A stretch of DNA of 64,000 nt from Musa acuminata AAA Group (Eukaryota; Streptophyta; Magnoliopsida; Zingiberales; Musaceae): positions 18,757,501-18,821,500 of the forward strand of contig NC_088331.1 of assembly GCF_036884655.1 (NCBI RefSeq). Direction: 5' to 3'. Within the stretch, counting starts at the first letter, position 1, and every line of letters begins with the position of its first letter. A program made the position numbers and the translations under genes. Below the pieces are notes generated by a model, which worked only from the letters and a program-made list of their open reading frames with translations, was not told where the DNA came from and ran no database searches. Shown in pieces: positions 1 to 10,322 of the stretch.

Positions 1-108
1 TTTGAATTTCTCAAAAACCTCAGACTTGTACTTCATTAAGTACACACATCCATACCTTGAGAAATCATCAGTAAAGGTAATGAAATAGGAGTAACCACCA
101 TTGGCATG

Positions 109-1720
109 AGTTGACATGGGTCCACATACATCACTATGTATGAGTTCCAACAGCTCAGTGGCTCTCTCTCCAATTCCACTAAATGGAGAGTTGGTCAGTT
201 TTCCATGAAGGCAAGGCTCGCAAGTTGCATATGACACATAGTCGAATGGATCTAGATATCCATCATTTAGCAACTTTTGAATCCTTCTTTCATGGATGTG
301 ACCTAGCCTATAATGCCACGGTTATGCACTGTTCATCTCATCTCGTTTCCTCTTGGACACATTTACACTCATGATATGTGGAGTAGTGTCTAGTATAAAT
401 AAACTTTTATGCAATATTCCTCTTGCCAATCTCCCCTCGGCTTTGCTAGAATTTACAATAAATTATAGATGTTATAAGCAATACTGGTATCCAATACCAA
501 TGCACTATCACAAAAATCTGACAATTGGAGATTGATCATGAATGTACCTGAAGCTTCTCCAAGCTTCTATTTCGCCCTCTCTATAAGGTACTCTTTTGAG
601 TTCCTCTTCCAGTGCCCATCTTTGCCATAGTGGAAGCATGAGTTGACATGAGTTGACATGGGTCCACATACATCACTATGTATGAGTTCCAACAGCTCAG
701 TGGCTCTCTCTCCAGTTCCACTAAATGGAGAGTTGGTCAGTTTTCCACGAAGGCAAGGCTCGCAAGTTGCATATGACACATAGTCGAATGGATCTAGATA
801 TCCATCATTTAGCAACTTTTGAATCCTTCTTTCATGGATGTGACCTAGCCTATAATGCCACGGTTATGCACTGTTCATCTCATCTCGTTTCCTCTTGGAC
901 ACATTTACACTCATGATATGTGGAGTAGTGTCTAGTATAAATAAACCTTTATGCAATATTCCTCTTGCCAATCTCCCCTCGGCTTTGCTAGAATTTACAA
1001 TAAATTATAGATGTTATAAGCAATACTGGTATCCAATACCAATGCACTATCACAAAAATCTGACAATTGGAGATTGATCATGAATGTACCTGAAGCTTCT
1101 CCAAGCTTCTATTTTGCCCTCTCTATAAGGTACTCTTTTGAGTTCCTCTTCCAGTGCCCATCTTTGCCATAGTGGAAGCATAAGTTGACATGAGTTGACA
1201 TGGGTCCACATACATCACTATGTATGAGTTCCAACAGCTCAGTGGCTCTCTCTCCAGTTCCACTAAATGGAGAGTTGGTCAGTTTTCCACGAAGGCAAGG
1301 CTCGCAAGTTGCATATGACACATAGTCGAATGGATCTAGATATCCATCATTTAGCAACTTTTGAACCATTCTTTCATGGATGTGACCTAGCCTATAATGC
1401 CACGGTTATGCACTGTTCATCTCCTCTCGTTTCCTCTTGGACACATTTACACTCATGATATGTGGAGTAGTGTCTAGTATAAATAAACCTTTATACAATA
1501 TTCCTCTTACCAATCTCCCCTCGGCTTTGCTAGAATTTACAATAAATTGTAGATATGATAAGCAATACTGGTATCCAATACCAATGCACTATCACAAAAA
1601 TCTGACAATTGGAGATTGATCATGAATGTACCTGAAGCTTCTCCAAGCTTCTATTTCGCCCTCTCTATAAGGTACTTTTTGGAGTTCCTCTTCCAGTGCC
1701 CATCTTTGCCATAGTGGAAG
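109..1720 (-). repeat. 542-bp tandem triplication (zinc knuckle to integrase)
   Basis: Three head-to-tail copies with a 542-bp period (matching points at 183, 725 and 1267, and at 353, 895 and 1437). Each copy, read on the minus strand, runs from the gag zinc knuckle ([10 protein letters not shown]) through a protease remnant with about 250 bp deleted, to the integrase zinc-binding region (CEPCLRGK) and the start of the integrase core (LIHSDVCGPMST). It then jumps back to the zinc knuckle of the next copy. The junctions carry a doubled 10-bp TGAGTTGACA. Only the leftmost copy continues into normal integrase core sequence (positions 1-100). Confidence 0.9.
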
Positions 1721-2451
1721 CACTGGCCTTTGTCCTTTGCTGGGTTTTTCTTAGCAACCTTTACTTTACCTAGTTTGCCCTTGCCCTTTTCCTTCTTAAG
1801 GGACCTTTCTACTTTCCTTTTCTTTTTGGTCTCACCAGTGTAGAGAACTAGCTTCTCTTTCTTAATAGTACTCTCTGCCTCCCTCAACATATTGAGGAGC
1901 TCTAGGAGAGTCACCTCAAGCTTGTTCATATTAAAATTCATTATGAACTGTAAAAAGGAATATGGTAGGGACTGAAGCACAATGTCCACACACAAATTAT
2001 CCTTTAGGACCATTCCTAGACCTGTGAGTTTTTCTATCCACTCAATCATCGTTAGGACATGGTTCTGAACCGGTGTCCCCTTAGTCATCCAAGTGCGGAA
2101 GAGGCTCTTGGATATCTCATATCGCTGAGTCCTTCCCTATTCCTCAAACAATTTACGGACATGTAGGAGAATGGATCTGGCATCTATATTTTCATGTTGT
2201 CTTTGTAACTCAGGAGTCATAGAGCCCAACATATAGCACTGAGCAAGAGTGGAGTCATCAATGTACTTCACGTAGCGAGCGATCTCATCCTCGCTTGCCC
2301 CTTCTTCGGGCGTAGGCATCACTGTATCAAGGATATACACGATTTTCTCCGCTGTGAGAACAATTCTCAAGTTACGGAGCCAATCCGGATAATTTGGACC
2401 AGTGAGGCAGTTGACATCAAGTATGCCACGTAAGGGATTTGAAAGCAACAT
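1651..2451 (-). pseudogene. gag: Family A gag, broken (A')
   Basis: Capsid/nucleocapsid protein of a copia element. The frame starts at 2451 ([13 protein letters not shown]) and is parallel to the gag at 50606. It is interrupted by a TAG at 2139-2137 and ends at another premature stop just after the zinc knuckle. The knuckle reads [14 protein letters not shown], so the second Cys of CX2C and the last Cys are replaced (Cys to Tyr and Cys to Ser), which should abolish zinc binding. A basic Lys-rich stretch precedes it, as in the intact relative. Both halves are in the same frame, so nonsense changes rather than indels broke it. Confidence 0.88.
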
Positions 2452-4333
2452 TTTCCAAAAAATAAAGATGCAGCAAAAATGAATAACATACAGATTTTAC
2501 AAAAAATAAACTATCAAGATATGGACTTCTATCTTAATATGCTCCCGCTATTTTACTGATGAGTCACGCGACACCCTTAGCACGTGAAACAGAAGTCTCA
2601 GGCAGACTTCTAGTGGGGATCAGGATCCAATCAGTGTCTTAGTGTAACCTCGAGGGACTCGACCAATCACACTAAGCCTAAAAGGTAGACAACTCTTACC
2701 GATCACAACTCCTTGTGATTCCCGTCCTGTTCGGCCTCCGAATCACCATGGTCTCGAGGGACTCGACCAACCATGATGCTCGGTTAAGTCAACACCTTCA
2801 TTACAAGATGAGTCTGATTTGATGATATACCCTCGAGGGACTCGACCAAGCATACCACGCCCTCAGGTCACCGATGACATCTCTATGTCGTAAGCAAGAT
2901 AGTGAATTGCATATAGGTGAGTCTCGAGGGACTCGACCAACTCAACCTACACCGGGAATTGGTTCCTACTTATAACGATGGAAGGCCACGTGGGTCAATC
3001 TAATTGCCTCACGTTTACCGACTTAATATTATCGAGAGAGATGTTTCTATGATTTGGTCTCCTAATATGACATTTCACACATATACATGTTTAATATATA
3101 TCTACATCGCGTGCAAATATATATACATATCTAGTATGTGTATAAGTAATCACACCAGATGATCATGGACCACAACCTAATGTGATTAGGCCCGAGCCAG
3201 TAGGCCTAATCACTCACATCAAGATCTATGAGTGCAACGGTGCATCTCCATGCCCTGTGATCGTCCATCTCGTCCTCATCAGTTCCGTCGATATCTTGAT
3301 GCATCTTCATGCATCGCAATCGTCCGTCTCATGGGTCCCGTTATCGTATCCACGCTCCCGCTATGCCTCCTCATGTGATTACAACTTAAACATAGGCACG
3401 TAGGCCCAACAATAAACGAGAAATATAATGGAGGCTCGCAGACCTCAATAATAATAATCACAAGTACACACATCACACGGTCCATGATCATCTGTCCACA
3501 CATCATACATCACATGTATAAATAATCATCATCATGTAAGACTACTAGATAATGATAAAAAATAATAATCAACTAAACCTTTTAATTAATTAATATTTTC
3601 TGAAATCAGGGAATTATAAGGAATTTCTGAATTCCTAGGGGTATTTTAGTAATTTGGACAAAAGATAGAAACTGGAATTTTTCAATTCCGAGGGGCAAAA
3701 TTGTCTTTTGCCCAGAAAACCCTAATGCCCTACTCCCCTTTGCTGTTGCCGCCGCCGCCACCTTATTAGCGGCGGCCTGTGCGGTGGGGCGAGGGCACTG
3801 CCCTCGCTTGCAAGCGGTACACCCGTTGGCGGCATTGTCGCTATAGGGGGACGCCCCCATGGGCGGTTTTACTAGCGGGGCAACGCCCGCAAGCGGTGCT
3901 GCCCCTGTAGGTTGGCGCCCCTGCGGGCGCCGCCACCTTCGCGGGAGGTTCTGCTTACGGGGCAACGCCCGTAGGCGTGCTGTCCTGCCGGGCGGTCGCC
4001 CCTACGGGGGGGTTTCGCCCGAGGGAGCAGCGGCGGCAGGCGCCACTGCCCTACGGTGCCTAACCTTGCTCACCCCGCGAGAGAAGCGGCCGCAGGCACC
4101 TCTGCCCGCGAGCTGCCAGCCCCGCCGGACGCAAGTTTGCTTCAAGCAGGCTGTCGGCCGGCTGCTGTAGACGCAGCCCCTGTGCTGCCTGCCTGCGGCT
4201 GCGCTGCACGCACATAGATCGAGGCAGTAACTGTTATTGCCCTTCCTTATTTTTGCGTCAATAAATTGGACGTCAAAATTCTTCCTAAACACAACACACA
4301 CAGTTCAAAACCAATCATTCACACGAACAACCT
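2452..4333 (-). other. 5' leader of element A' (non-coding)
   Basis: About 1.9 kb between the primer binding site and gag. It holds four constant-apex hairpins (2638-2948), an AT-rich zone around 3050-3600, and a strongly GC-rich block at about 3720-4215. ORFs here are low-complexity Ala/Gly/Pro/Arg frames that follow base composition, and I do not regard them as genes. Confidence 0.75.
2638..2948 (-). repeat. Four leader hairpins with constant apex (A' copy)
   Basis: The 18-mer CTCGAGGGACTCGACCAA occurs at 2649-2666, 2753-2770, 2832-2849 and 2923-2940 (reverse complement of the motif in element A). Each copy is flanked by its own inverted repeat, for example CTTAGTGT against ACACTAAG around the first. 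The same four occur in the same order in the leader of the element at 47230-56001. Confidence 0.88.
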
Positions 4334-4346
4334 GACTCTGATACCA
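4334..4346 (-). promoter_or_regulatory. Primer binding site of A'
   Basis: GACTCTGATACCA reads on the minus strand as TGGTATCAGAGTC, one base off the usual match to the 3' end of initiator Met tRNA. It lies one base from the LTR end, as expected for copia elements. Confidence 0.8.
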
Positions 4347-4347
4347 C

Positions 4348-5840
4348 TATTGGGAAATCTTGGGGGCGACATCACATGCGCAGTGGAAGAACAAAAAAAC
4401 AAAATCCCTGATTCCCAAAGAGATGTTCGTCGTCGTGTGAAGATTGGTGCACAAAATCCACGAAACTTAAAACTGCGTATAGAGTATATTGCGTTACCTA
4501 AGGAGGTCGTATATCACTATTTCCTTGTAGATCCTTAGGAGAGGGTGAAGGAGGTCAAGCGTCCACCTCTCTAGTGGTGATCCACACAGCAGGGCTGCGA
4601 CGATGCTCCTCAAAACTCCAAGCCTGCTTTGATGTGGAGAGGGGGAAGAGAATAGGAGAGGCAAGCAAAGACTCTAGCCTATGAGGCTCTGAATCCCTCC
4701 TATTTATAGAGGACCCCTGTCAAACCCTAATGGGTCCTCCCCTAGTGGGTATTAGATCTGCATCCAATAAGACAAGGACTCCGTCGGATATCTCATATCC
4801 GAACCTCTACTCATCGCAATGCCTACCATATGTGTGTGACCCTCTAGGCCCAATATCGAGCTAGCCGTCAGTCATACCTGTCAGAACTCCTTCTAACTCA
4901 GTGAATTATTATCTCTGTAATAATTCACTCGACTCATCGACTACGGACGTACTATGCCACTACGCCGTAGTCCCCAGACGATACAAGGGAATCAAATCCA
5001 TTGGACCTTTCTGTCCTCAGTTACCGTGTACCTATAGTCCCTCATCCATCTAATATCCTAAAGACCGTATATCGAGCATGGTGTTGTCAGACCCATACGG
5101 TTTCTACTCGAGTCTCGCTCTAATCGGATTCTCCCAAAGAACTCTTTCTCTCTAAACCCGAATGACCCTGGCTAGGGATTTGTCTAAGTAAGAACACATG
5201 GGATATTCCTCTCATGACGCCGAGAGTGGATGATCCTCTATCGACACTTAATAGCCCTCGTAAGGTCGACTACCACTCCCTATGACCAGCTGTACTAGAT
5301 CTGGGACAGCCAAACCTATAAGTCTAGTATCAAAGAATAGAGCACTCATATAGGACATCCTTGGTATCTCAAGTCTAAGGACCAAATACACCACTAGGAC
5401 TACGGAATCGCTGTCTGACAATAAGGAATCATCAACCATCCAACATTCCGTACGCGGATCAATTAGTGAACTCATTCTCCAATGAGCACCTATACTGTAT
5501 CCCTAGTGTCCCTACACGAGCAGCTATGAGACCAGTTGCATCCATTATATGGACGGGTATACAGCACACCAGTCTATCTGATTATCACGATGCCCCTCTC
5601 GAGTAACCTGTGACCGAGATTATTTAGGATATGTGTTTAAAGGTGAATCGATCTCATTATCGTGATCTCATCACGATCCGATTCTCATTGCACAAATCCA
5701 AGGACATCATAATATATATATGCATATATGCAATAGTTATAAAGTAATATACGCCAAAATGTAATAAGCAAAAATATTATGTATCAAGTCACACGTGCCA
5801 TCACTCACATGATTGGCTTGCTGGGCACCTATGACTAGCA
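4348..5840 (-). repeat. 5' LTR of A'
   Basis: About 1493 bp, colinear (reversed) with the 1496-bp LTRs of element A. On the plus strand it starts TATTGGGAAATC (expected TGTTGGG, so the terminal CA is mutated) and ends in GACTAGCA. It contains a reversed TATAAAT at 4702-4708 and an 11-bp-arm inverted repeat at 4900-4929. Confidence 0.92.
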
Positions 5841-8378
5841 GAAGTACCCAAGCCGCATGAAGGGAGTTAGCATAGAAGATGGAACATCGAGTGGAGGCAT
5901 AGTGCTTTCCTTGAACTGAGGTCAAGGACATGAACTCTTACAGAGGCAAGAGCAGGATCATGTTGTTCCATGGGTCATTCATTTTGATGGAGCGGACTCA
6001 TCTTGCATAGTGCCAAAGACGAAAGGAGCTTCTGGGCACATGCACCTTATCTCGGAGGAGCATTTGATGGAGGAACTAAGGCGACTCAATTTGCGGAGGC
6101 GAAGTTGGGTTCAGAAGGCTTTAGCACGGGGCAAGAGGACGCAGAGGCATGTTCTCTTGAAGAATATGCCATAGTGTTGTCATTCAAGTTGCCATGAAGG
6201 AAGCGGTGCACGACGAAGATTGTGCTGGTGGGGGCAGAGGCCCAGGATCCAGACAATGGTGCACTAATTACAGTGAAGTTGGGGGACTTCGAGAGCTACT
6301 AGGTGACGGATTATCCTAGAGCGGTGCTTCATCTAGGTGTGACCCAAGAGTGGGTGGATGAAGGTCGATTGCCAAAGAAGCGAATAAAATCTAAGGTGGA
6401 AGAGACCTTGCGATGTATTGGCAGAGGCTACACATGGAGGGTTCATAATTCGAGTTCATCCCACAAGGATTAGAATGCAATAGAGATGTCACCAGGAGGC
6501 GACATGGTGCAGCGGATCGTGGTAGAACAGTTCGTGGCAATGCGATACACACGACATAGTCCCGTGAGGGACTAGATCATACGGAGGTATTATCGGGAGC
6601 TATTGGAAGCTCCACTTCGGTGAACAATACGACGGCAAGAGGGGCTATGGATTCAAGGAGTGAAGGCCATGGTACCGCAGAGGCTGGTCTTTCGTGCGTG
6701 CATCGAATTTTGCATCGGATGAAAATCTTGGTCATTGGCATATGGGGGCTAGGTTCCACCAAGGGAAAAGTTCGAATGCAAGTACTAGTGAGTCCCGAAG
6801 CAGTTGGAGAGTTGGATTGCTCCAGAGCCCATATTCGCTTAAGGGAGCTCGACAAGTCAGAGGACAAGGTCGAGTAAGCGAACGTTGCTACCAAGGAAGC
6901 TAAGGAGAATAGAATCGGTGCAAACCCTACAACGTGATGGCAAAGGCCATGCATGGGAGTTGTAGTTTGTCTTTCCATCGACTAAAGGGAGCTGCTTAGA
7001 GAACACAGAGGTGTTGAAGCAGGGGGTCGAAAGGGGCGAGGAAGCGATGACGAGTCCAGAGGGACTTAGCTACCTAAAATCAAGCATCAGTTAGAATGGA
7101 GGTGGACTCGGAGGAGTGCCATAGAGGCATATCTACTGATTGTGAAAAAAAATGGATGTATATACGAGGCGACGGATAGTAGTGCCATGGTACCGCAGAG
7201 GCGGGACTTCCATGAAAGTCATTGATCCCTTGCTCTCATGGAGGGAGAGCGCTTGATCATGAAAGGGGCCGAGGAGGTGGAGCATGCAAAGGAAAACTCC
7301 AAGTACTGAGACAAGACTGAAGGGCAAAGGCCAAAGAACTTCGTAAGACCGGTGTCAATGAGCTTCTCATCAAGATAGCCGAAAGTGAAGGACTTCGGGT
7401 CATGCAATAGTGCATGACCAAGGAATGTAGCAAGCAGTACGCGGTGCTGTACCTTTGCTACTCAGGGGAGTAGGCGGTAGGGTTGATGGAGAATACGGTA
7501 CAATCCCAGAGGTGACCAAATCTATTAGAGAATTACTCTAAGTTCGGGTGAAAACTTCTTGCATTCCAGAAGTTCGATGGCATTGAGATGGTGAATCACA
7601 GTAACTAACTCAATGCAAGGAGTGCAAACAATTCAAGTGCTTCAGAAATGTGAGTAAAGAGCAGGCGAAGGCTAGTAACCAGCTCGATGCATGGAGTACA
7701 ACCTCGAGGAGGCGGGTGAAGTCAAGTAACCTTTGCCTTCTCAACTCTTAAGAGAATGGGCGAAACCGAGTACCCCAATTCTTTTATCTATCCAGCAGAG
7801 GAGCTCTACATATGTTCAAAGACCCTTCGAAGATAATGGAAGACAATAGTTGTCAAATCCTCACCAATGGTGATCAGTGCTACTGAGAGTAGATTATCCG
7901 TTTCATTTCCCAACGAACTGCCAATCGAAAGCGGAAGTGATGCGAACCTACTTAGAAGTGACAACTAAGTGAAAGAAGAGTCAATGGACAAATTTTATGG
8001 AGGAAGGACACAAAACTTTAGAAGTTTGCGAGATGATGCTCGTTAAAGCTCCAACAAGCATCCACCCAGTTCAAGCAGCATGAGGCACTTGATAGACTGG
8101 CGCAGTAAGGATGGTCTTTTCCTTCATCTAGAGGATCTGCAGGAACCAACAGGGATCAACACAACTCAGCCAACCCCACACAAGAGTCAGAGTCATTGGC
8201 GAGTTGAAGCAGCATAGCAGATCAAAGGTTCGACTACTCAAAAATAGCAGCGGAGAGCAGCTGGGAGCCTAGAGGTGCATTACAGTTGGAGCATAAGATT
8301 GAAGACTCAGCAAAGGCAAGGAGTTGCAGTGTCGGCAAAGGCTTCGACGAGGACGTTAAAGGAATAAGTGGGGGAGAA
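5841..8378 (+). mobile_element. 3' non-coding end of a gypsy-like element
   Basis: About 2.5 kb with no sustained reading frame and no recognisable gag or pol motif; every ORF is short and overlaps others. It ends in a purine run (AAGTGGGGGAGAA, 8366-8378) immediately followed by TGTCACGG. That is the arrangement of a polypurine tract and LTR start, so I read it as the 3' untranslated region of a Ty3/gypsy-type or other large LTR element. The class is inferred from layout only. Confidence 0.45.
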
Positions 8379-8830
8379 TGTCACGGAAAAACTTCGAAAC
8401 AGGATGTTTGATGTAATGCTTATGTATGTTCATGTCTTTTGGTATGTTCATGCTTTGTACAGCATGTAGAGGGACAGTTGAAGGCTTAATAGTCCTATTT
8501 TAGTTAGGTTGGTGGCCGCTTTAGGCTTGTAAATAAAGGTTGTATCAAGTGCACACATGTGAGAGATTTTTGGTCTCTAGTGGACCATTTTACCCTTTTA
8601 TTATGCAACTGTTCAGAGCTTGTAAAGTCTGTTAGTAATTTGCATTGTCTATGAAGTGTTTTCGGAGATGTTTGCTTGTGGATCCCGAGTGAGGCGTTTT
8701 CTCTATCCCGTTCTCTCTTTTGTGGGTCCTAAAGGACCATGGGAGGCTTCGGGGTGGCTGACCTTTGCGGACGGATACGCAAGGATGCCGCATGACTTAG
8801 GCAAAACCAACTAAGGCCATGATAGATAGT
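8379..8830 (+). repeat. Partial LTR starting TGTCACGG
   Basis: Begins TGTCACGG directly after the purine tract. The right edge is uncertain, because it grades into the Sirevirus LTR of B3 near 8830, where GGTGGT/ACTACC motifs begin. No second copy lies in this window, so neither length nor TSD can be measured. Confidence 0.4.
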
Positions 8831-9423
8831 TCTCAAGGGTGCAGGTGGTGGTACTACCTAGTAATGACGGTGGTACTACTAATACCTTAAAAACCTAGGA
8901 TGAGAGTTTTTTTGGCTCCATTTTTAAAACCATTTGGGGTCTATAAATACCCCATTCTTTCCTGCTTGTAGAAGCATGAAAGAGAAAAAAAAAGCCTTGT
9001 GATTCTGAGTTGTAAAATTGTGTAAAGTGCTAAGTGTCCCCCTCCTCCTAATTTTGAGCTTATTCCAAGAGAGGTGTAAGACTTGTAAAAGTTGTCTCCT
9101 AAACCTGTGAAAATGAGAAAAGAGTTATAAGAGGATAATTGATCTTTTCCCATTGAAAGAAGATTGTTAGTGAATGCTGGTGGCCTCGATGGAAGGGGAA
9201 TCGGGAGTGGACGCTAGTCGCGACGACCGAACCACGATAAACTCGATTTGTAATTTCTGTTCTACTTTTTATTGCTATTTCTTTTTGTGTTAATTTCTTA
9301 GTTCACTTACTCTAAGTCAAGCACTTTTCTGATACAATTTTTCATCAAACAAAAATTTTCTAAAACATCCAAGTTTTACGAAAGCACTAATTCACCGCTC
9401 TTAGTGCCAAAACGGTCCTAACA
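8831..9423 (+). repeat. 5' LTR of B3, 5'-truncated
   Basis: Ends GGTCCTAACA followed by the primer binding site. Contains GGTGGT-N3-ACTACC-type motifs (8848-8880), a TATAAATA at 8942-8949 and the GCACTAA/TTAGTGC hairpin at 9384-9407. Similar in layout to the reversed LTR at 30428-31582. Confidence 0.7.
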
Positions 9424-9425
9424 GT

Positions 9426-9438
9426 TGGTATCAGAGCC
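9426..9438 (+). promoter_or_regulatory. Primer binding site of B3
   Basis: Perfect TGGTATCAGAGCC, complementary to the 3' end of plant initiator Met tRNA, two bases after the LTR. Confidence 0.88.
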
Positions 9439-9477
9439 AAGTTTCTCTCCGTTAGTTTAACACCCAAGAGAGACTAA

Positions 9478-10322
9478 ATAGCTTTTGTTGGCAATCTAGA
9501 GAGTCACTTTATCACTCGTCCTCCTATGTTTAATGGGACAAACTATACATATTAGAAAACATATATATGGATTTTTCTAATTTCTATGGACTTTGATTTA
9601 TGGAACATTGTAGAACGTGATTTTCAAAAATCCTTTAGACCAATGAATGAATGGAATGATCTAGAGAAAAAATTATTTTCTTTAAATATGAAAGCTTTGA
9701 ATGCTTCGTTTTGCACTTTAGACAAAATGAGTTTAATCATGCTTCTATATGAGAAACTGTATATGACATTTGGCACACACTCGAAGTCACACATGAAGGT
9801 GCAAGTAGAGTTAAAAAGTCTAAAATTAATCTTTTGGTGCATAGTTTTGAATTGTTTCGAATGAAACCAAGCGAAACTATTGGAGACATATACACCCATT
9901 TTACGGATGTCATCAATGGTTTGAAAGCACTTGGTAAAAGTTTCTCTAATATTGAACTTGTCAATAAAATTCTAAGATCTCTTCCAAAAAGTTGGGATCC
10001 AAAAGTGACTATAATCCAAGAAGCAAAAGACTTGAATAACTTTCGTCTTAAGGAACTTATAGGGTTATTAATGACCTATGAAATGACTTGTATGACACAT
10101 GATAAACTTAAAAACAACCTTCTAAAGAACATGAAGAATATCGTACTTAGAACTGAAGAAGATAGCTTGAGCCAAAGTTCAAGTGATGATGAGGACTTGA
10201 CACTCCTAACAAGAAAATTTAAAAAATTTATAAGAAGAAATGAAATAAATCGTGTAAAATAAGATACTAAGAACAAAAGCGAACTCAAAAAGAACATAAT
10301 CATCTGCTATGAATGCAAGAAG
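9478..10322 (+). pseudogene. gag: B3 gag, N-terminal part
   Basis: Sirevirus Gag, UBN2-like region, aligned by eye with the intact gag at 22494-24077. The start codon is ATA instead of ATG (9478). An in-frame TAG lies early (TNYTY then stop). A one-base loss near 9730 shifts the frame, and the rest is read in the next frame (9834-10262). Recognisable segments include FDLWNIVE, NDLEKK, MKPSETIGDIYTHFTDV and LRSLPKSWDPK. The frame ends in the first half of the zinc knuckle (CYECKK), exactly where B2 is inserted. Confidence 0.85.
10318..10322. repeat. TSD of B2 (left copy)
   Basis: AGAAG, repeated at 25963-25967 on the other side of B2. Confidence 0.9.

Larger units (their letters stand above)
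1..5840 (-). mobile_element. Family A copia retrotransposon A', partial
   Basis: Minus-strand Ty1/copia element whose left part (most of pol and the 3' LTR) lies outside the window. Going right to left it has the 5' LTR, primer binding site, a long leader, gag, and then a rearranged protease/integrase region. It is a close relative of the element at 47230-56001, matching it in LTR, leader hairpins and gag. It is dead: gag has in-frame stops, the zinc knuckle has lost cysteines, most of the protease is deleted, and the integrase N-terminal zone is triplicated. The five bases right of the LTR (5841-5845) are GAAGT; the partner TSD would be outside the window. Confidence 0.9.

Noticed and set aside
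183..374. Repeated 63-aa frame MESWSVFHEGKARKL (also at 725 and 1267)
   Set aside because: Antisense shadow of the integrase zinc region on the minus strand; it repeats only because that region is triplicated. The same shadow occurs opposite the intact integrase at 51828-52019.
6577..6978. 133-aa minus-strand frame
   Set aside because: Overlaps several open frames on the plus strand in the non-coding tail, with no motif or start context.
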